DNA of 26,212 nucleotides from a virus: positions 1 through 26,212 of IMG/VR virus record IMGVR_UViG_3300031784_000179. One strand, written 5' to 3'. The stretch's first letter is position 1. Every line of letters begins with the position of its first letter. Position numbers and translations under genes: made by a program. Below the pieces are notes generated by a model. It made no database searches. It was given only the letters and a program-made list of their open reading frames with translations, and was not told where the DNA came from. Below, piece by piece: positions 7,040 through 15,264 of this stretch.

Positions 7040-7689
7040 GTGAACTAAAAGAGTTGTTTGCTGAACTTGCTAAAGCCAAAGCAGAATCAAAAAAAGCACA
7101 GGAAAGCACTCCTGCTGGTCAAGCACTAAAGGGTGTTCAGGAAAGACTCAAAAAAAATAATGAGATTGGTGAATTGCTTGGAATATTTGTTGAGAAGAAA
7201 GCGCAACCAAAAGAAATTATAAAAGAAGTTATCGTTGAGAAAGAAGTTATTGTTGAAAAAGAAGTAACGAACAAAGATTCTTTTCAGCAACCTGCTCCAC
7301 AACCTGTTGATCCAAACATCGCTGGTATTATCAAGAAGATGCAGTTTCTTGAACAAGCGATTGGTCGAATTGCTGCTTATGGTCCAGGTGGTGGCGCTGG
7401 AGATGTTGTTAATCTCGACCACCAAACAACACTAGTAACAGCAGCAACTTATACAGTTGGAAGAAAAGACTACTATGTTGGAATTAACTATGCAGGAACA
7501 GTAACAATAACACTACCAACAAATGTAAAAAATGGTAGATATATTATAATCAAAGACGAGTCAGGTCGTTGCTCTAGATTTCCAATTATTGTTCAAGGCA
7601 ATGTTGACAATGATCCTGATGGATTTATATTAAGGGTTGACAATGGTGGTATTCAAATGATCTATAGAGATGGGTGGAAAATAGTATGA
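7036..7689 (+). CDS. Virion/tail-associated protein with coiled coil
   Basis: 217 residues from ATG 7036, which overlaps the upstream stop (ATGA); the longer TTG-started form is rejected. Residues 1-60 are a Lys/Glu-rich helix, followed by a tandem IxEKEV heptad-like repeat (about residues 57-72), a Pro/Gln linker, another short helix (IIKKMQFLEQAIGRI) and then a beta domain with a Gly-rich entry and a GRYIIIKDESG segment ending in GGIQMIYRDGWKIV. This C-terminal domain type is common in T4-like phage tail and fibre accessory proteins. It overlaps the next structural gene by 4 bp. It is probably a trimeric coiled-coil connector of the tail or neck. Confidence 0.7.
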   Translation: MSELKELFAELAKAKAESKKAQESTPAGQALKGVQERLKKNNEIGELLGIFVEKKAQPKEIIKEVIVEKEVIVEKEVTNKDSFQQPAPQPVDPNIAGIIKKMQFLEQAIGRIAAYGPGGGAGDVVNLDHQTTLVTAATYTVGRKDYYVGINYAGTVTITLPTNVKNGRYIIIKDESGRCSRFPIIVQGNVDNDPDGFILRVDNGGIQMIYRDGWKIV

Positions 7690-8903
7690 CGTATTTATTT
7701 CAAGAAACAGAATTAGACAGTAAGGGTCGTGTTAAAGTACAGACACAGCAAACCATTTTCTTTAACACATTTCAGTATGGTAAAGAGACAGATGTATGGG
7801 ATGAAGCTACATACAATGGTGGTTCTGCTGTATTTGACGCTTCATTAAGTCAAGTTCGTATGCAAGTAACCAATCAAGTGGGTTCTAAAGTCATACGACA
7901 AACTCGCAATGTACAGCGTTATACTCCAGGTCGTACACAAACCATAGCATTTGCTGTTAGGTTGCAAACTCCAGTTACTGGTATACGTCGTAGATTTGGT
8001 ATGTTTGATGGTACTGATGGATTTTTCTTTGAGGACTGTGGTACAGTCGATGCATTGACAGGAGAGCCACAGTATGCTTGTGTAGTAATCAATAGCGATG
8101 GTGCTGTACCTACAGTAGAAAGAATATATCGCAAAGATTGGAACTACGATAAATTAGATGGCAATGGTCCTAGTGGTATTACAGCAGATCCCCAAGCGCA
8201 ACAGTTAGTGGTAATGGATTATGAGTGGTATGGTGCTGGCCAGATAAGGTTTTCGTTTTTAATTGATGGTACGCCAAGACTTATACATGTTGTTAACAAT
8301 GGTAATAGACTACAAACTCCATGGTGTAAAACTCCATTTTTACCTATTAGACTTGAAATAGAAAATCTTACAGGTGTAGCTGGCACTCACTACTTGTGGC
8401 AGGGCAGTAATAGTTTATTGGCAGAAGGATCGGTTGAGAAGTTGGGAATCGCTGAAAGTATATTGACTCCCCTAACTGGTATTAATTTACCTGCTGCTAG
8501 AACTTTTTATCCTGTAGTAAGTATTAGATTAAAAAGCACAGCTCTAACAGGAATAGTACTACCAACATTTTTCCAAGCAGCTACTATTGATAATACCACC
8601 ATATATTTTAAACTTATTCGAAATGCTACGATAAACGGAACTTGGGTAGATCACCCTGATTCTGATGCCTTTACACAGTACAACTATACCAGCACTGGTG
8701 CTATTACGAATGGAAATGATCTACAATCAGGTATTATTTCAGCTGGTGGCGGAGGAACTGGCATCAGAGTAGATACAGATACAGTTTATCAACTTGGACG
8801 CAGCAATTTAGGCACAGTCAGCGACACTCTTACTATTGCTGCTGCTAGTTCTGTAGGAAACAAGGATGTAGTAGCATCGCTTACTTGGATCGAGCAAAGA
8901 TAA
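7686..8903 (+). CDS. Virion structural protein (T4-like phage family)
   Basis: 405 residues from ATG 7686 (ATGA overlap with the gene before; the ORF could open four codons earlier but that lies inside the upstream gene). It is beta-rich and glycine-rich throughout with no transmembrane segment. The N-terminal half contains a jelly-roll-like stretch around RQTRNVQRYTPGRTQTIAF and FGMFDGTDGFFFED that I recognise from uncharacterised structural proteins of T4-like marine phages; the C-terminal third is Thr/Ser/Gly-rich, like a fibre or adhesin. It forms one translational unit with the three smaller genes before it. It is likely a tail-fibre or baseplate-associated component; the exact place in the virion cannot be read from the sequence. 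Confidence 0.7.
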   Translation: MTYLFQETELDSKGRVKVQTQQTIFFNTFQYGKETDVWDEATYNGGSAVFDASLSQVRMQVTNQVGSKVIRQTRNVQRYTPGRTQTIAFAVRLQTPVTGIRRRFGMFDGTDGFFFEDCGTVDALTGEPQYACVVINSDGAVPTVERIYRKDWNYDKLDGNGPSGITADPQAQQLVVMDYEWYGAGQIRFSFLIDGTPRLIHVVNNGNRLQTPWCKTPFLPIRLEIENLTGVAGTHYLWQGSNSLLAEGSVEKLGIAESILTPLTGINLPAARTFYPVVSIRLKSTALTGIVLPTFFQAATIDNTTIYFKLIRNATINGTWVDHPDSDAFTQYNYTSTGAITNGNDLQSGIISAGGGGTGIRVDTDTVYQLGRSNLGTVSDTLTIAAASSVGNKDVVASLTWIEQR

Positions 8904-8909
8904 AAGATG

Positions 8910-8917
8910 ACTAAATA
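8910..8917 (+). promoter_or_regulatory. Possible T4-late-type promoter (ACTAAATA)
   Basis: ACTAAATA in the 43-bp gap before the gene at 8947 resembles the late-promoter -10 of T4-like phages (TATAAATA) with changes in the first three positions. A start about 12 bases downstream would leave a short leader. This is one of the few real gaps in the structural run, which supports a promoter there. Confidence 0.35.
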
Positions 8918-8946
8918 ATTGATTATTACTCATATAGATGGATTAA

Positions 8947-11900
8947 ATGAAAGCATATAGCCAATTCCTGAAGGAATTACCTTCTAAAAAGATTGTTTTT
9001 GCGTTTGGTCGCTTCCAGCCACCAACGACAGGTCACGAATTATTGGTTCGTGCAGTAGAGCGTCTTGCATCTACTCATAATGCTTCTCATGTAATCTATG
9101 CGTCCAGAACTCAGGACAAAACTAAAAACCCACTCCCAGTAGATCGTAAGGTTTACTATCTCAAAAGAATGTTTCCAACAGCAAAATTTATGGCTGCTGG
9201 TCCATCAACAAGAACATTCATCGAAGTTGCTAAAGAACTTAATAAAAAATACAAAGATATTATTATGGTCGCAGGAAGCGATCGTGTTGTAGAGTACACC
9301 AAACTGTTAAATCAGTACAACGGCAAAGAATTTAACTTTAACACAATACAAGTAGTGTCTGCTGGTGAGCGTGATCCAGATAGCGATGATGCAACTGGAA
9401 TGTCTGGTACCAAAATGAGAGAAGCTGCTAAAAAAGGCGATTTTGATACATTCAAAAAGGGATTACCAACAACTCTTACCACAATGGATGGTCGTCGTTT
9501 GATGAACGAAATCCGTCAAGCAATGGGTCTTGATGTTGTTAAGGAACAAGTTACAGTTACTGATTGGTTACGAGAGTCATACCACAGAGGCGAAATTTTC
9601 AAAGTTGGTCAGATAGTTGAATCAAACGGAGAGAGATATGAAATTCTTGATAGAGGCTCCAATTATCTTACTGTGGTTGATACTTCTGGTAATACACATC
9701 GTAAGTGGTTGCACAATGTAACAGTTGTTGAAGATTACCAAGAAACCGAAGACACAAGCGATTTCTCATATAAGAATTATAAACCACAAAACATTAAACA
9801 TCCACAAGTTATTGCAGCATTTTCTAGACTAACATCTAGAGATGATGTTGATCCAGTTGCAGTTCTTAACGCATTAAAATCAACTGACGAGTATCATTCT
9901 ATTTTAAATAAAGCAGTTGAATACGATGAGATTAGCGAAGAAGAAGTTGACCAATTTAATTCGTCTATTCAGATGGCTCAAGAATATCTGATGAAACTTG
10001 GAGAGTTACACCACCACGCAGATTACATTAACCACGCAATTCACGATATTGATCAAGTGCGTGCGCAGTACCATATGGAAAAAGAAGAGGGCATGGAAGA
10101 ATCTATGAAAACTTTTAAAGAACTAATAGAGATGAAGTTCAGTTCATCAGACAAAATAAAAGTGGCAAGAATCATTGCTGATGCTCTTGGTGTTCCTGAT
10201 GTTGAAAAATCGTCATCAGCAGATCAACTTGTTAATAATGCGCTAAGGAAAATACGCAATAAACCTATGCGTCCAGAATATATGTCTGTTCTTAAAAATA
10301 TGCTACAAACAGCAAGAGAAGCAGGCATCAACTATGATGAGAAACTTGTTCCAGGAAAGATTGAAGAAGGATACGATGAGATTGAAACTTCTGACACAAA
10401 ATTAGACAAGCGTGGTAGAAAAATCCGTGCCCATACATTGCGTTTTAAGAATTCAGAAAAAGAAGATGACAAAGAAGAAGTAAAGGAAGGATTAAAACCA
10501 GAACATAATATGCGTCCAGGTTGGATGATAAAGGGTGATCCAGAGTTGGCTGCTAAACTGAAAAAAAGTAAAGAAATTTTAAAAGCACGTAAAGCAGCTT
10601 ATGGAAATCCTGCAGCTGGTAAATCTGTTAAAGAAGAAACAGAACTTGACGAATCGCACGTAGAGTTTAGAATTGATCATCGTCAGAAAGTTACTCCTGG
10701 TCATGAGAAAACATTTAAAGATCATGACGCTAAAGTTTCAGAAATAAGCGACAAAGCAACATATGTAAAAGTTCCTGCTGATAAAGCAAATGCGTTTAAA
10801 GCAGCAATGAAGTCTAAACATAATACGCATTTAGAACTTGCTGAAGAATTTGAACTGATTGATAATGCTCTTAATGCATTAGAAGAAGCGATTTCAACAA
10901 TCGACAAAGGCGAGTACGATTACGAAGGCGCAATGGCAAGAACTCAACTGCAAACAGTAGTAAGAAATTCTCAGGAACTTATTAACATGCTGTCAATGGA
11001 TGACAATATGCCAGAATGGGTTCAATCAAAAATAACATTGGCTCAGGATTATATTTCAAGCGTAAGAGATTATCTAAAGTCGAGAGAAGAACTCGGCGAG
11101 GCTACTGCGTATTACAACAAACCATCTTTCTTAAAGAAAATGTCACGTATCGCTAAACAAGAACGCCAAGCACGTGAGAAGAAAGAAGCAGAACAAAAGA
11201 AACAAGTTAAAGAGGAATCGTCTTCTGTTTATGATAACCATATAAAAGGTCATTCTGACTACGGATCAATTGTTAAAAAACATGGTGTTATAAAAACAAA
11301 ACAAATAATTCGTCATTTGAAAACTGAAAGAGAATCAATGAGGAAATCTGACTGGGCAGGTCCTGCTCATTTAAAGAAACATGATTATGCTATTCGTGGT
11401 TTAAGTCGTGCTTTGGGTGAAGAAAAAATTGAGTATGAAGAGCATGAGCAATCTACATACGATGATAGTAAGTTCGTTGTTGGAGATACAGGAAAACTTA
11501 CATATGATGCTATGAAGAGATTTCTTGGAATTCAAAATGTATCAGATTTAGAGAATTTAAAAAACAAATCTTCATTCACTATGGCACAAAAAAGATACAT
11601 GCATGAAGAAACTGAAGAAGAAAATTTTGACGAAGAAGATTTCGATGACGATATCACAAGTATGTCAGAGCCAGAACATATTATCGATGCCTATGATGAT
11701 GAAGAATTCGCAATCGTTGATGATGAGAGCGGAGAAGAATTAGACACTGATGGATACGAAGAAGAAGATAAAGAAGAAGAAGCAAAGATAAAAGAAGGTA
11801 AAATTATTATTCTTGAGATCTCTCGTATGGAGCGTATTCGCCGTAAGCAGAGATTTGCTAGAACAAAGTCTAAACGTGAAGTTCGTGCTCAGATTGCGCT

Positions 11901-12138
11901 AAGAAGAACATCAAATCAAACAACAATAAACAAGCGTGCTCGTCGTTTAGCAACTGCTATGATTAAGCGTAGATTACTGCGTAAAGATCCAAACAAAGCA
12001 ACATTACCAGAAAAAGAAAGAGTCGAGAGATTTTTACAAACTAGAAAAGCATTAGTAGACAGATTATCACGCAGAGTTGCGCCAAGAATCCGTCAGATAG
12101 AAAAATCAAGATTACAACATAAGAAATTTACAAAATGA
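8947..12138 (+). CDS. Giant virion protein with N-terminal nucleotidylyltransferase domain
   Basis: 1063 residues. Residues 15-190 are a HIGH-type nucleotidylyltransferase domain: GRFQPPTTGH (21-30) and SGTKMR (153-158, the ISSTxxR-like motif), closest in look to NMN adenylyltransferase of the NadM/NadR type. The rest is long helices and highly charged segments; an acidic stretch (about 880-945) is followed by a very basic C terminus (about 955-1063). Three (I/L)-x-E-(A/G) sites, like T4 prohead protease sites, lie between segments: IEE/G 472-475, LGE/A 716-719 and IKE/G 948-951. The N terminus MKAYSQFLKE resembles a T4 capsid-targeting peptide. I infer a packaged, processed head protein whose enzyme may act in the newly infected cell on NAD or a related cofactor. 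Its stop overlaps the next start (ATGA). Confidence 0.75.
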   Translation: MKAYSQFLKELPSKKIVFAFGRFQPPTTGHELLVRAVERLASTHNASHVIYASRTQDKTKNPLPVDRKVYYLKRMFPTAKFMAAGPSTRTFIEVAKELNKKYKDIIMVAGSDRVVEYTKLLNQYNGKEFNFNTIQVVSAGERDPDSDDATGMSGTKMREAAKKGDFDTFKKGLPTTLTTMDGRRLMNEIRQAMGLDVVKEQVTVTDWLRESYHRGEIFKVGQIVESNGERYEILDRGSNYLTVVDTSGNTHRKWLHNVTVVEDYQETEDTSDFSYKNYKPQNIKHPQVIAAFSRLTSRDDVDPVAVLNALKSTDEYHSILNKAVEYDEISEEEVDQFNSSIQMAQEYLMKLGELHHHADYINHAIHDIDQVRAQYHMEKEEGMEESMKTFKELIEMKFSSSDKIKVARIIADALGVPDVEKSSSADQLVNNALRKIRNKPMRPEYMSVLKNMLQTAREAGINYDEKLVPGKIEEGYDEIETSDTKLDKRGRKIRAHTLRFKNSEKEDDKEEVKEGLKPEHNMRPGWMIKGDPELAAKLKKSKEILKARKAAYGNPAAGKSVKEETELDESHVEFRIDHRQKVTPGHEKTFKDHDAKVSEISDKATYVKVPADKANAFKAAMKSKHNTHLELAEEFELIDNALNALEEAISTIDKGEYDYEGAMARTQLQTVVRNSQELINMLSMDDNMPEWVQSKITLAQDYISSVRDYLKSREELGEATAYYNKPSFLKKMSRIAKQERQAREKKEAEQKKQVKEESSSVYDNHIKGHSDYGSIVKKHGVIKTKQIIRHLKTERESMRKSDWAGPAHLKKHDYAIRGLSRALGEEKIEYEEHEQSTYDDSKFVVGDTGKLTYDAMKRFLGIQNVSDLENLKNKSSFTMAQKRYMHEETEEENFDEEDFDDDITSMSEPEHIIDAYDDEEFAIVDDESGEELDTDGYEEEDKEEEAKIKEGKIIILEISRMERIRRKQRFARTKSKREVRAQIALRRTSNQTTINKRARRLATAMIKRRLLRKDPNKATLPEKERVERFLQTRKALVDRLSRRVAPRIRQIEKSRLQHKKFTK

Positions 12139-13187
12139 AAACATTTAAATGGTTCATAACTGAAGAATACGAATCTCTGTATTTGGAAGAATTAAATGAA
12201 GCAGTAGATGATGCTACTAAAGAAGGTGGTGTTTCAAATAATACCAAAGGTGTATTGCATGAACTTCTAGTTGGTAGACATTTAAACAATGGCAAACATC
12301 TAGAGAAGCACAAAAACGAAAACGATGAGACACCCCAACAAGCACATGATCGTTTAGAGAAACAAATACATCCGAATGATTACAACAGGATTGCAGCTAA
12401 TGCAAAATCTGCTGCTGCACACATTAAAGCGCATATAGATTCTACTCACAAGGGTCATGTAATTCATGCAGTTCATTGGACTTCAAAACCTGGAGACACA
12501 GAAAAGGTAACAGGACATAAAGCAAGTCAGAAAGAAGATTCTTCTGATGTATATGTTACTACTAAACATCCAAAAACAGGTAAAGAAACACATCATGGTA
12601 TAAGTTTAAAGGTCAGCGATAAATCAAATAAGAACATTCCAGCATCAAGTCTTGGTATGGAATCAGGTGGTTCGAAAGCCAGAGAACACTTTAATGCACA
12701 CAAAGCTGCTATTCTTAAAGCGCATCCTGATTTGAGTGGTAAAAATAAAGTAGAACGTAAAGAAATTCTTAAAAGTAATCCTAAAATGCAAGCGGATATA
12801 AAGAAACGCAATCAAGATCTATTGCATAAAGTTGCCCATAGTCATGCTTCTGAATTACAACATCATTTAGATTCTGGTAATCACGAGCATGTTGTTAAGC
12901 ATATTCGTGAGGTTCTTCATGCCCATTCAACTCCAGCTGAAGAAAAAGGACATACTTTTATAAAACATACAACATATCAAACTGCTAAAGGTGTTCAGCA
13001 TCATACAAGCAAACCAAGCGAAGATCATGAACATATTCTTAAAGATCACAAGAATATTACAGTAAAATCTAGTGGTGGTTCAGTACACTTCTATCACAAT
13101 GGTAAAAAGTTTGCTTCTCAAGCCCACAAGTTTGACTCTCAATCAGACCCATTAAGTTCATTAAAAAGCGCAGGGAGGGCTACATAA
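12135..13187 (+). CDS. Possible PD-(D/E)XK-like protein with capsid-targeting-like N terminus
   Basis: 350 residues, strikingly rich in His and Lys. The N terminus MKTFKWFITE closely resembles the T4 internal-protein capsid-targeting peptide, and a second candidate protease site LNE/A follows at residues 20-23. The core has a helix with Glu43 (GVLHELLVGRHL), then SSDVYV (Asp138) and GISLKVSDK (Lys159): helix Glu, Asp and xLK 21 residues later, the order of a PD-(D/E)XK nuclease site with Ser in place of the second acidic residue. The C-terminal half is a long His-rich helical region that could bind metal or nucleic acid. It overlaps the upstream gene by 4 bp and abuts the next. Nuclease activity is inference; a purely structural role is possible. 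Confidence 0.7.
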   Translation: MKTFKWFITEEYESLYLEELNEAVDDATKEGGVSNNTKGVLHELLVGRHLNNGKHLEKHKNENDETPQQAHDRLEKQIHPNDYNRIAANAKSAAAHIKAHIDSTHKGHVIHAVHWTSKPGDTEKVTGHKASQKEDSSDVYVTTKHPKTGKETHHGISLKVSDKSNKNIPASSLGMESGGSKAREHFNAHKAAILKAHPDLSGKNKVERKEILKSNPKMQADIKKRNQDLLHKVAHSHASELQHHLDSGNHEHVVKHIREVLHAHSTPAEEKGHTFIKHTTYQTAKGVQHHTSKPSEDHEHILKDHKNITVKSSGGSVHFYHNGKKFASQAHKFDSQSDPLSSLKSAGRAT

Positions 13188-13469
13188 ATGGTATCGTTTA
13201 AAGAGTATTATCTCAATGAAGCAACATATCAAGGTAAGAAAGTCACTCTTAACAAACCAATGGCTGGTGATGTTAAGAAATCTAAAGTTTTTGTTGATCC
13301 AGATGGTGATGGTAAAGCGCAAAAGGTCAACTTTGGTGACAAAAACCTTTCCATTAAAAAACATATCCCTGCTCGTAAAAAATCTTATTGCGCGAGATCT
13401 TCTGGTCAGGGTAATTTAACAGATAAGACCAGCGCAAATTACTGGTCAAGAAAAGCATGGGATTGTTAA
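13188..13469 (+). CDS. Small conserved phage protein (DUF6321-type)
   Basis: 93 residues with a strong GGGAGGG upstream and ATG immediately after the previous stop. I recognise the body (a GKKVTLNKPM segment, a DPDGDGKA loop at 37-44, then KHIPARKKSYCARS and a C-terminal WSRKAWDC) as the small DUF6321 family of T4-like phages. The Asp-Pro-Asp-Gly-Asp-Gly loop resembles a calcium-binding turn, and two conserved Cys lie in the C-terminal half. The N terminus MVSFKEYYLNEA has the same short leader plus LNE/A cleavage-like site as its neighbours, so it may be packaged in the head. Function unknown. Confidence 0.8.
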   Translation: MVSFKEYYLNEATYQGKKVTLNKPMAGDVKKSKVFVDPDGDGKAQKVNFGDKNLSIKKHIPARKKSYCARSSGQGNLTDKTSANYWSRKAWDC

Positions 13470-13904
13470 ATGAATGAATTGATAGTATCTCTTAGAGTTT
13501 TATTTGGAAATACATTTGTTATGTATTTTAAAGCACAATCACACCACTGGAATGTAGAGGGAATAAATTTTTCTCAGTTTCACGATTTTTTTGGTAAATT
13601 GTATGAAGATGTTTATGGTTCTATTGATCATATTGCAGAAGAAATTCGTGCTATGGGGGAATATGCTCCAAGGACTATTTCTGAAATTTATGAATATAAA
13701 ACACTAAACGAGGGTAATGTTTCGTCTACAGTAGAACAAATGCTTCAAGATCTTCAAATTGCTAACGATGGAGTTCTAGAATCACTAAATAAATCGATGG
13801 AGATCGCTATTAGAGAGAATAAGCAGGGATTAGCTGATTTTCTCGCTGGAAGAATAGATATTCACGAAAAACACGCATGGATGATAAGGAGTCACCTTAA
13901 ATGA
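13470..13904 (+). CDS. dps: Dps-family ferritin-like protein
   Basis: 144 residues, four-helix-bundle type, slightly shorter than bacterial Dps. The ferroxidase residues fall at the canonical spacing: His26 (in SHHWNVEG), His38, Asp53 and Glu57, i.e. 12, 15 and 4 residues apart as in E. coli Dps (51, 63, 78, 82). Dps dodecamers oxidise Fe(II) with peroxide, store iron and in many cases coat DNA. This version lacks the Lys-rich N-terminal tail of E. coli Dps, so DNA binding through that tail is not expected. It lies within a group of candidate head-packaged proteins and its stop overlaps the start of the AT-hook protein (ATGA), so the two are co-expressed. Possible jobs are protection of host or packaged DNA from oxidative damage, or iron supply. 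Confidence 0.88.
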   Translation: MNELIVSLRVLFGNTFVMYFKAQSHHWNVEGINFSQFHDFFGKLYEDVYGSIDHIAEEIRAMGEYAPRTISEIYEYKTLNEGNVSSTVEQMLQDLQIANDGVLESLNKSMEIAIRENKQGLADFLAGRIDIHEKHAWMIRSHLK

Positions 13905-15247
13905 GTAACCCATTTAGAGAAATATATCTGGAAGCACTAAAAGGCGGACAGCACAAAATTGACGTAGATAAAGACGGAAAGATCGAAGGCGAAGATCTGG
14001 CCAAGCTGCGTGCGAAGAAAATGAAAGAAGAACTCGTCTCAGAGAAAGCCAAAGAAAAAGAAGAAGACGACGAGATGGAAGATGAAGAAAACGAGATGGA
14101 AGATGAAGAAGATGATGAAGAAGAGAAAGAAATGAAAGAAGAAGTTGAGCAGATCGATGAGGTTGAGAAAGCCACTGGTGGTCTTAAAGATGCATGCTGG
14201 AAAGGATATACCGCAGTTGGTATGAAGATGAAGAACGGAAAGAAAGTTCCTAACTGCGTGCCAACAAAAGAATCTACAAATATTCCATTCGATGGTCCAT
14301 ATAAGAAAGTTTCTGATACAGTAACAGATAAATCTGGCGCCAAACATTCACCAATGTCTCGTGTCAAACATTTGGCTCAAATGGCTGCTAAGAAAAAAGA
14401 AGACGAGGCAAAGAAAGAAGTTAAAGAGGATGTTGAAGAAGGATACATTCCTCCAGTGAAACCAAAACTAACACCATCTGATTCTAAGACACTTAATAAA
14501 GTTGCTGCATTAATGGCTAAAGAAAAAGCTGCGAAAGCTGCCAAAATGAAAGAAGAAGTTGAACAAGTTGAAGAAAAATCTGATCAAGCAAAACGAAACA
14601 AGACAATGAAGAATCTAATGGCTGCATCTAAAGGCGCACAAATTAATCGTGGTCTTAAATTAGATCCAGCTGAGTATGGCTACAAAAGAGCACAAAACCT
14701 AAACGTAGCAATTGGTCGTGCTGCAATGAAAGCAGAGGAAACCCAAATGGAATTTACACAAGAAGAACTACAACTAATCGAGCAGTTTATTGAAATCGCA
14801 GAAAAAATGAATATGTCAAAAGCATCTATGGGCGATGTCATTAAAGATTTTAAGAAATCAGATGCTCCACAGTTTGCTGGTAAATCTATGGAAAAACGTC
14901 GCCAGATGGCAATCGCTGCCAAGCTGTCGGCAGATCGCGAAACCAAAAAAGAAGAAACAGAATTAGTTTCATTTAAGGGATTTTCTTTAGACGAAATTAA
15001 AATGTCAGATCTTCCTTCTCGTAAAGTGACTGGTAAATATGGTACAGAATACTATAAGGGTGAAAAGGATAAGGACGAAAAGGGATATGATGCTGATGAT
15101 GACAAAGAATCATCAACAGAGAAACGTGGGCGTGGTAGACCGAAAGGTTCTGCATCTGGCGCAAGGCAAAAAGGGTCAACACCAAAGAAAAAAGGAAGTG
15201 GTGTAGAGATGACAGGTTATCCATTACATCTTCCTAATTCTAGATAA
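13901..15247 (+). CDS. Acidic/basic low-complexity protein with EF-hand-like loop and AT-hook
   Basis: 448 residues with AAGGAG 9 bases before ATG 13901. Features in order: N terminus MSNPFREIYLEA, similar to the leader peptides of the neighbours; an EF-hand-like loop DVDKDGKIEGED at 21-32 (Asp at the final ligand position); a Glu/Asp/Met-rich acidic tract (about 45-90); a CWKGY...VPNC module at about 100-125 that I know from T4-like phage proteins; Lys/Ala-rich helices; and an AT-hook GRGRPKG at 410-416 inside a basic C-terminal tail. An AT-hook binds the minor groove of AT-rich DNA, fitting this genome. It is likely a head-internal, DNA-associated protein or scaffold. It is co-translated with Dps. 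The apparent reverse-strand ORFs here are shadows of its acidic repeats. Confidence 0.7.
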   Translation: MSNPFREIYLEALKGGQHKIDVDKDGKIEGEDLAKLRAKKMKEELVSEKAKEKEEDDEMEDEENEMEDEEDDEEEKEMKEEVEQIDEVEKATGGLKDACWKGYTAVGMKMKNGKKVPNCVPTKESTNIPFDGPYKKVSDTVTDKSGAKHSPMSRVKHLAQMAAKKKEDEAKKEVKEDVEEGYIPPVKPKLTPSDSKTLNKVAALMAKEKAAKAAKMKEEVEQVEEKSDQAKRNKTMKNLMAASKGAQINRGLKLDPAEYGYKRAQNLNVAIGRAAMKAEETQMEFTQEELQLIEQFIEIAEKMNMSKASMGDVIKDFKKSDAPQFAGKSMEKRRQMAIAAKLSADRETKKEETELVSFKGFSLDEIKMSDLPSRKVTGKYGTEYYKGEKDKDEKGYDADDDKESSTEKRGRGRPKGSASGARQKGSTPKKKGSGVEMTGYPLHLPNSR

Positions 15248-15264
15248 ACAAGGAGAAAACTAAA

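Noticed and set aside
7225-7270. Tandem DNA repeat encoding IxEKEV
   Set aside because: It is a short coiled-coil protein repeat inside the gene at 7036, not an independent DNA element.
13897-14367. 156-residue reverse-strand ORF, Ser/Phe-rich
   Set aside because: It is the mirror of the GAA/GAG-rich acidic tract of the forward gene at 13901; low complexity, no ribosome-binding site, no recognisable domain.
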